Program-made: the position numbers and the translations under genes
In this document: positions 59,070-64,000 of the stretch, in pieces
How the letters are laid out: each line of letters starts with the position of its first letter
Numbering within the stretch: the stretch's first letter is position 1
Notes under the pieces: model-generated
The model's database searches: none
What the model was told of the DNA's origin: nothing
Seen by the model: the letters and a program-made list of their open reading frames with translations, nothing else
NCBI GenBank assembly: GCA_964035015.1
Contig: OZ036005.1
Location: 2,192,824-2,256,823, forward strand
From: Corallium rubrum
Taxonomy: Eukaryota > Cnidaria > Anthozoa > Scleralcyonacea > Coralliidae
DNA: 64,000 nucleotides
Reading direction: 5' to 3'

Positions 59070-59167
59070 AAAAGTTTAGAAAGAGCAGGTTATACAATGC
59101 ATGGTCAGCAAGGAGATGTACTTCATGGCACTTCAATAAGAGGGAACTTATTAAAACGAAGCGAAGG
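59070..59167 (+). CDS. ASAP: ASAP exon 13, second copy
   Basis: 98 nt with the same frame and splice sites as 53915-54012. It starts in phase 0, whereas the preceding PH exon (57637) ends in phase 2, so it cannot be spliced after the first copy. It is best read as an allele. Confidence 0.75.
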
Positions 59168-59807
59168 GTAATAATTACAACTTATTTTATTTACAGTTTC
59201 ATTTAATGAAACATGTAGCATTATCAAAAGTAGGTCCGCACTGCGTGCATGTCCTACAGGTTTGAAGGTTCTGCGTGTTACACGGTGTAATTTTTTTGTG
59301 AAACTGCGATGGTTTGTGAACCAAAGGAAGCGAAACAAGTTTTACAAGGAGTGTTGCACGGTGCAGATGTACATGGTTCGCGAAATCTGTCACGCAACGG
59401 CGTTCAATGTATGAGGTTGGCATAATGGCGCTCCGTCGTGATGACGTCACTATTCAAGTTTGTGCGCTTTTACCCACAATTCTTGCAGTTCGAACGATTT
59501 GCAATCATTTGAAAGTCAATTTTTGGTTTGTCCGCATTTTATGGTATAATAAGCAGCTCGACTGTACACTATTATGCTTCTCGACCGTTGCGTAAAACCT
59601 GTAAGGCTCTGAGAACGACTTTACTGGTTGTTTGTCATATCACGCGTCTGGGCGACCTGTGGCTTGATGAAACATAGACAACATAATAGAAACATCCATG
59701 CTGCTGACATAGTGCTACGTGTAAACGCAAAAAGATTTTCAGTTTTTTTGTCAGGGTGTTGGTTTGCTATTTTAGCATATGGAGTTAGGACTAAGAACAA
59801 CATGACA

Positions 59808-60028
59808 TGAAACACGTGTGAACAACATGTGAACTACACGTGGAATGCATGTGAACAACATGTGAACAACATGTGAACTACACGTGGAATGCATGTAAAC
59901 AACTTGTGAACTACACGTGGAATGCATGCGAACAACATGTGGAAGACATGTGAACTACACATGGAAAACGTGTGAACAACATGTAAACAAGATGTGAAGC
60001 ACATGTGAAACATGTTAAAACAACATGT
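59808..60028 (+). repeat. CACATGTGAAC minisatellite, second copy
   Basis: Counterpart of 54668-54900 in the right copy of the duplication. Confidence 0.85.
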
Positions 60029-60110
60029 TACTACATTTCAAGAAGTTTGCTGAAGGTTGGACATGGTGAAACTGAAGCTTTATTAACAACTTTTTTTATT
60101 ATTTCTTTAG

Positions 60111-60180
60111 TGTTCGTAAAGTTTGGCAGAAAAGATATTGTGTTGTAGATAATGGTTTAATGACGTTAGCATATACGTCG
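60111..60180 (+). CDS. ASAP: ASAP exon 14, second copy
   Basis: Same protein as 54987-55056 ([12 protein letters not shown]...), with one silent third-base difference near the end. Confidence 0.75.
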
Positions 60181-60211
60181 GTATGGTATTGTTATTGCTA
60201 TATTTTGGTTG

Positions 60212-60588
<377 letters not shown>

Positions 60589-60679
60589 TTACAAACTTCT
60601 TATATTTGGTGTATAATTCACTGTACATTTCAAGATATAAAAACTAAATCTTCAGTTTGTTTAATTATTTTTCTTTTAG

Positions 60680-60721
60680 ACCAGTGTTCCGAATCATACA
60701 TTAAATTTGCTCACGTGTCAG
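60680..60721 (+). CDS. ASAP: ASAP exon 15, second copy
   Basis: Identical coding sequence to 55548-55589. The intron just after the donor differs completely from copy 1 for about 40 bp. Confidence 0.75.
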
Positions 60722-61052
60722 GTTAAGGTATTAAAATTGTCGCAATGGATGAACCAGGCGGAAATCTAATTCTGGTACAAAAGATGTAGTTGTGTAACAC
60801 TTCTCTGCTTGCGATTTCGGGGGTGGGGGTGGGGTTGCTGTTTTTGCAAGTTGTAAAAGTTGCACGAAAAATGTCTGATGAAGATTATCCAAGGCGGAAA
60901 GCGTAATCTTGTTAAAGTGTCACTAAGACGAAAAATCGACCACAAATTTTTGCAAAAACTTTGAAAAAGCCCGTATATCAAACACAAATGAAGATAAAAT
61001 ATGAAAACTTGAATGAGTAACGTTTTGTAATATAACACTAATTTGTCACATC

Positions 61053-61230
61053 TTGACCTGTAGCTCAGTTGGTAGAGCATCGGACTAGTAAACCGAAGGT
61101 CGCGGGTTCGAATCCCAGTCGGGCCAAGTAGAGTTTTCTCTACTGGTCCAGTATGGTTCATTACTCTGAAGATTATTATTCTCCACGCGAGTTCACTGTT
61201 CCAAAATAATCATTCGAAGTTGTCTTGTAT
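61053..61230 (+). mobile_element. tRNA-derived SINE unit 1, duplicate
   Basis: Second-copy counterpart of 55914-56090 within the 4.7-kb duplication. Confidence 0.72.
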
Positions 61231-61325
61231 GAAGATTGAAGACTGTTGTCTAGATATTGAAGAAACTAGTCTGTTTCGAAATATCAAATAGCCTAAGTAC
61301 CATCATTCGACCTTCAGCTCCCAAC

Positions 61326-61500
61326 TTGACCTGTAGCTCAGTTGGTAGAGCATCAGACTAGTGAACCGAAGGCCGCGCGTTCGAATCCCAGCCGAGCCAA
61401 GTAGAGTTTTCTCTACTTGTCCAGTATGGTTCGTCACTCAGAGTAACAGCTTATTATTATTCTCCACCCGAGTTCACTGTCCCACAATAATCATTCGAAA
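61326..61500 (+). mobile_element. tRNA-derived SINE unit 2, duplicate
   Basis: Second-copy counterpart of 56190-56365. Confidence 0.72.
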
Positions 61501-62704
61501 TATATACACCTATATAACATAGCTTTGATATAGCAACGTTTTTGATTGGCTGTCGTGCGTGCTCCATAACTCGATGGAGCACAGCAAAAAAGCGCGGGGG
61601 AAAATTTCAAAACAAAAACTGAGTTTTAAACTGACTTTTTATGGCCTTTTATATTATCAAAACACCGAGTCATTTAATTTTATTGAGTAATAAAGAACAA
61701 CGACCCAGAAGACATAAACTGGGTCTGCGTAACTGAGTTTAAACTGTCCTTTTGGTTGGATTTTAGTGAACAAAAAAGACTTGGCTACGAAAGTAGAAAA
61801 ACACAACCAAAACGATTCGCCGGCTTGTGAAAGGATTTAATGCTATGTTATAAAAGAAATGGCTCATGGTTTAGTGTGCTCCATCGAGTTATGGATGCAC
61901 TTGGGAAATTTGGAGAGCACTCAAAAATCTAGAGTTGTTCTCGGCTACGCCTCGACCAACTCTTACGATTTTTTCGTGCTCTCCCAATTCCCGCGTGCAT
62001 CCATAACTCGATGACACGCTAAACCATGAGCCATTTCTTAAATATTCAATGTAAATCATATAATCACGCTGACGATGTCGCTAGTTGCAAAGTTTTCATA
62101 TTTTATCTTCATTTGTGTTTGGAAAAAAAGGACTTCTGGGATTTAACCCACATGAGACTAAATTATCTTGCCTTGCAATTGTTCTCAACTTCCTCAAACC
62201 AAAATAGTTCCCAGCTTTCAAATATTCTGATCAATTCTTCTGTTTTTACTTGAAGGGTTCTGTAGAAAAAGAAGGAAAGAAGAGTCCAATTATTTTATTT
62301 TAGTCACTCGTATGTATTCAATTATTTTAATTACTTGGAAACATCTTTTTTTTTGACACTTAATTTAACAGATCAAACGAGAACGCAAATCCTCGCTGTT
62401 TTAACTCGTATCTCGTTTGACCACTCTAGCTTGCGATGATTTGCAGTGGCTAGATGATTTGAGCTTTTTCAAATTGCATCACAAGTTTTCTCGCCTTGCG
62501 ATGATTTACGAGGTGTTTGACTGATGTCAGCTCAAGACACCACAAGTTAGCTTACAGTGACTTGAGTTCTTGTTTGATTGGGGCTTAAATATTACACATA
62601 CAACTTTCACAAGCATGTTTTAGAAACATTTTAAAATACATAAATAGATTAAGAGATTCTCTTTTAGCTTTTTAGATTCATTTTGATTTTATTTGTTGAT
62701 TTAG

Positions 62705-62753
62705 ACAATCGGAATTACTTATTTCAAGCTGAAGACCACGCAGAAATGTCTAA
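62705..62753 (+). CDS. ASAP: ASAP later PH exon, second copy
   Basis: Identical to 57589-57637. If the duplication is an assembly artefact, the true gene continues from this copy into sequence right of the window. Confidence 0.75.
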
Positions 62754-62920
62754 GTAAGCAGACGGTGGACAATATGCTAAGTTTTTTTTTAACGTTAAGA
62801 CGTTGGGTCAGTATTAGACACTCTCATATTTCAAGAAAACCAAGAATGTAAGAAGTGAGATACAGCACAACTGTAAAAACTGATCTTTATAATTTCTTGT
62901 GAAATTCATGAATAATTTAA

Positions 62921-63593
62921 GGTGGCTCCATACAGTTTCTTGAAAAATGGAAAGTACAAGTTTGAGAGTCCAAAACACGTGATTAAACAATTCGTAAAAA
63001 GAATAAAACTAAATGTTATGCATAATGAAACAGTCTGACAATCAAAAACTGTTACCAAATAAATAGCAACAGTTGTTGCTATGGCAACAATGACGTTTCA
63101 AAATGGCTGCCAATTACCCTTCGAACTAATTTAATTCGAAAAAAACTTTGGTGACCCCCAATTTTTTTTTATTAAAACTTTCCTTGACGTATGAGTAATC
63201 AATAGGCCGATTTTAAAAAAATTCTGTAGAACAAAAGTTTTTAAAAATTAACAAACATGATTTTTCGGAAAAAACATTATTCGTTCTACAGAATTTTTTT
63301 TAAATCGGCCTATTGATTACTCATACTTCAAGAAAAGTTTTGATGAAAAAAATGGGGGTCACCAAAAGTTTTTTTCGAATTAAATTAGTTTGAATGGAAA
63401 TTGGCAGCCATTTCGAAACGTCATTGTTGTCATAGCAACAACTGTTGCTATTTATTTGGTAACAGTTTTTGATTGTCAGACTGTTTAACTATGCATAACA
63501 TTTAGGTTTATTTTTTTTCCGAATTGTTTATGCACGTGTTTTGGACTCTCAGACTTGTATTTTCCATTTTTCAAGAAACTGTGTGGAGCCACC
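62921..63593. mobile_element. TTAA-flanked palindromic MITE, copy 3 (duplicate of copy 2)
   Basis: Counterpart of copy 2 in the right half of the 4.7-kb duplication, so not an independent insertion. TTAA on both sides. Confidence 0.78.
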
Positions 63594-63715
63594 TTAAGAA
63601 GCAATCAAAATGTAGCATTCAAGTCACATGTATACGTCTGTAAATCCCAATAAAGATCATCTTTTGGACAAAGTGATCTGTATCAAAAGTTAAGAATACT
63701 AATTAGCCTTCTTGG

Positions 63716-64000
63716 TGACGCCTTGTAAATCCCCATACAGATCGGTCGCTCATGCTTTATCCATTACTTCAAAAACTCAATAATTCATGACGACAACACA
63801 AAACAAATCAGTGCCACGTCCGTGGTCAAACTTACTACGCCAATGAACTTACAAAATGGGTCGTTTTTGAAGCTGTTCAAAACACGCGCAGTACGTGTTT
63901 TATCAGATCTAAAACACTCAGGTATTGCTTCGTGATTTAGACACTGCAGCTCGTGTTTTAAATATCGCAAAAGTTCTTCCTCGACACTTTAATAATTCAT
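63716..64000. other. Sequence right of the duplication, no exon seen
   Basis: Repeat-like words shared with 11000-11110 and 51060-51170 (GCTCATGCTTTATC). The next ASAP exon would start in phase 2 and is not here. Confidence 0.5.

Overview
This is eukaryotic nuclear DNA from an AT-rich, repeat-dense animal genome. The two genes have many short exons with GT-AG introns. Much of the rest is small palindromic DNA transposons, 5S- and tRNA-headed SINEs and simple repeats. The combination looks most like a cnidarian, probably a stony coral. That identification is an inference from repeat style and from protein similarity recalled from memory, not from a search.

Two genes could be rebuilt exon by exon. 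On the minus strand, 38934 to 2065, lies a diacylglycerol kinase theta (DGKQ) orthologue. Seventeen exons join in perfect phase to 547 codons: three C1 domains, two Ras-association-like domains and the segment just before the kinase. The catalytic domain must lie beyond the left edge. On the plus strand, from 40613, lies an ASAP-family ArfGAP. Fifteen phase-consistent exons (356 codons) cover the whole BAR domain and the first half of the PH domain, and a further PH exon lies at 57589. One PH exon expected between them was not found. The rest of PH, ArfGAP, ankyrin and SH3 would lie to the right.

The genes are divergent, with start codons 1,678 bp apart, so 38935-40612 probably holds both promoters. 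The pairing may be meaningful: DGK makes phosphatidic acid, which together with PI(4,5)P2 stimulates vertebrate ASAP1. Co-regulation itself is inferred.

Layout. 1-38.7 kb: DGKQ exons separated by introns full of MITEs, 5S-headed SINEs (about 4.3, 14.6 and 31.3 kb), a tRNA-headed SINE sharing their core (28.4 kb), LINE fragments, and large minisatellites (19-bp G-rich at 12.3-13.5 kb; 38-bp at 22.2-23.65 kb; 40-bp at 30.6-31.3 kb; 61-bp at 32.0-33.35 kb). 38.9-40.6 kb: divergent promoter region with a TTTA array and a T-rich tract. 40.6-58.6 kb: ASAP, with hAT-type and TTAA-flanked elements in its introns. 58601-59000: a gap of 400 N. 59001-63715: a near-identical second copy of 53846-58600, including four ASAP exons. 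It is probably a haplotype duplication left by assembly, because the copies cannot be spliced together in frame. 63716-64000: repeat-like sequence, no exon seen.

Most long open frames in the window are shadows of tandem repeats. No rRNA gene, functional tRNA gene or CRISPR array is present.
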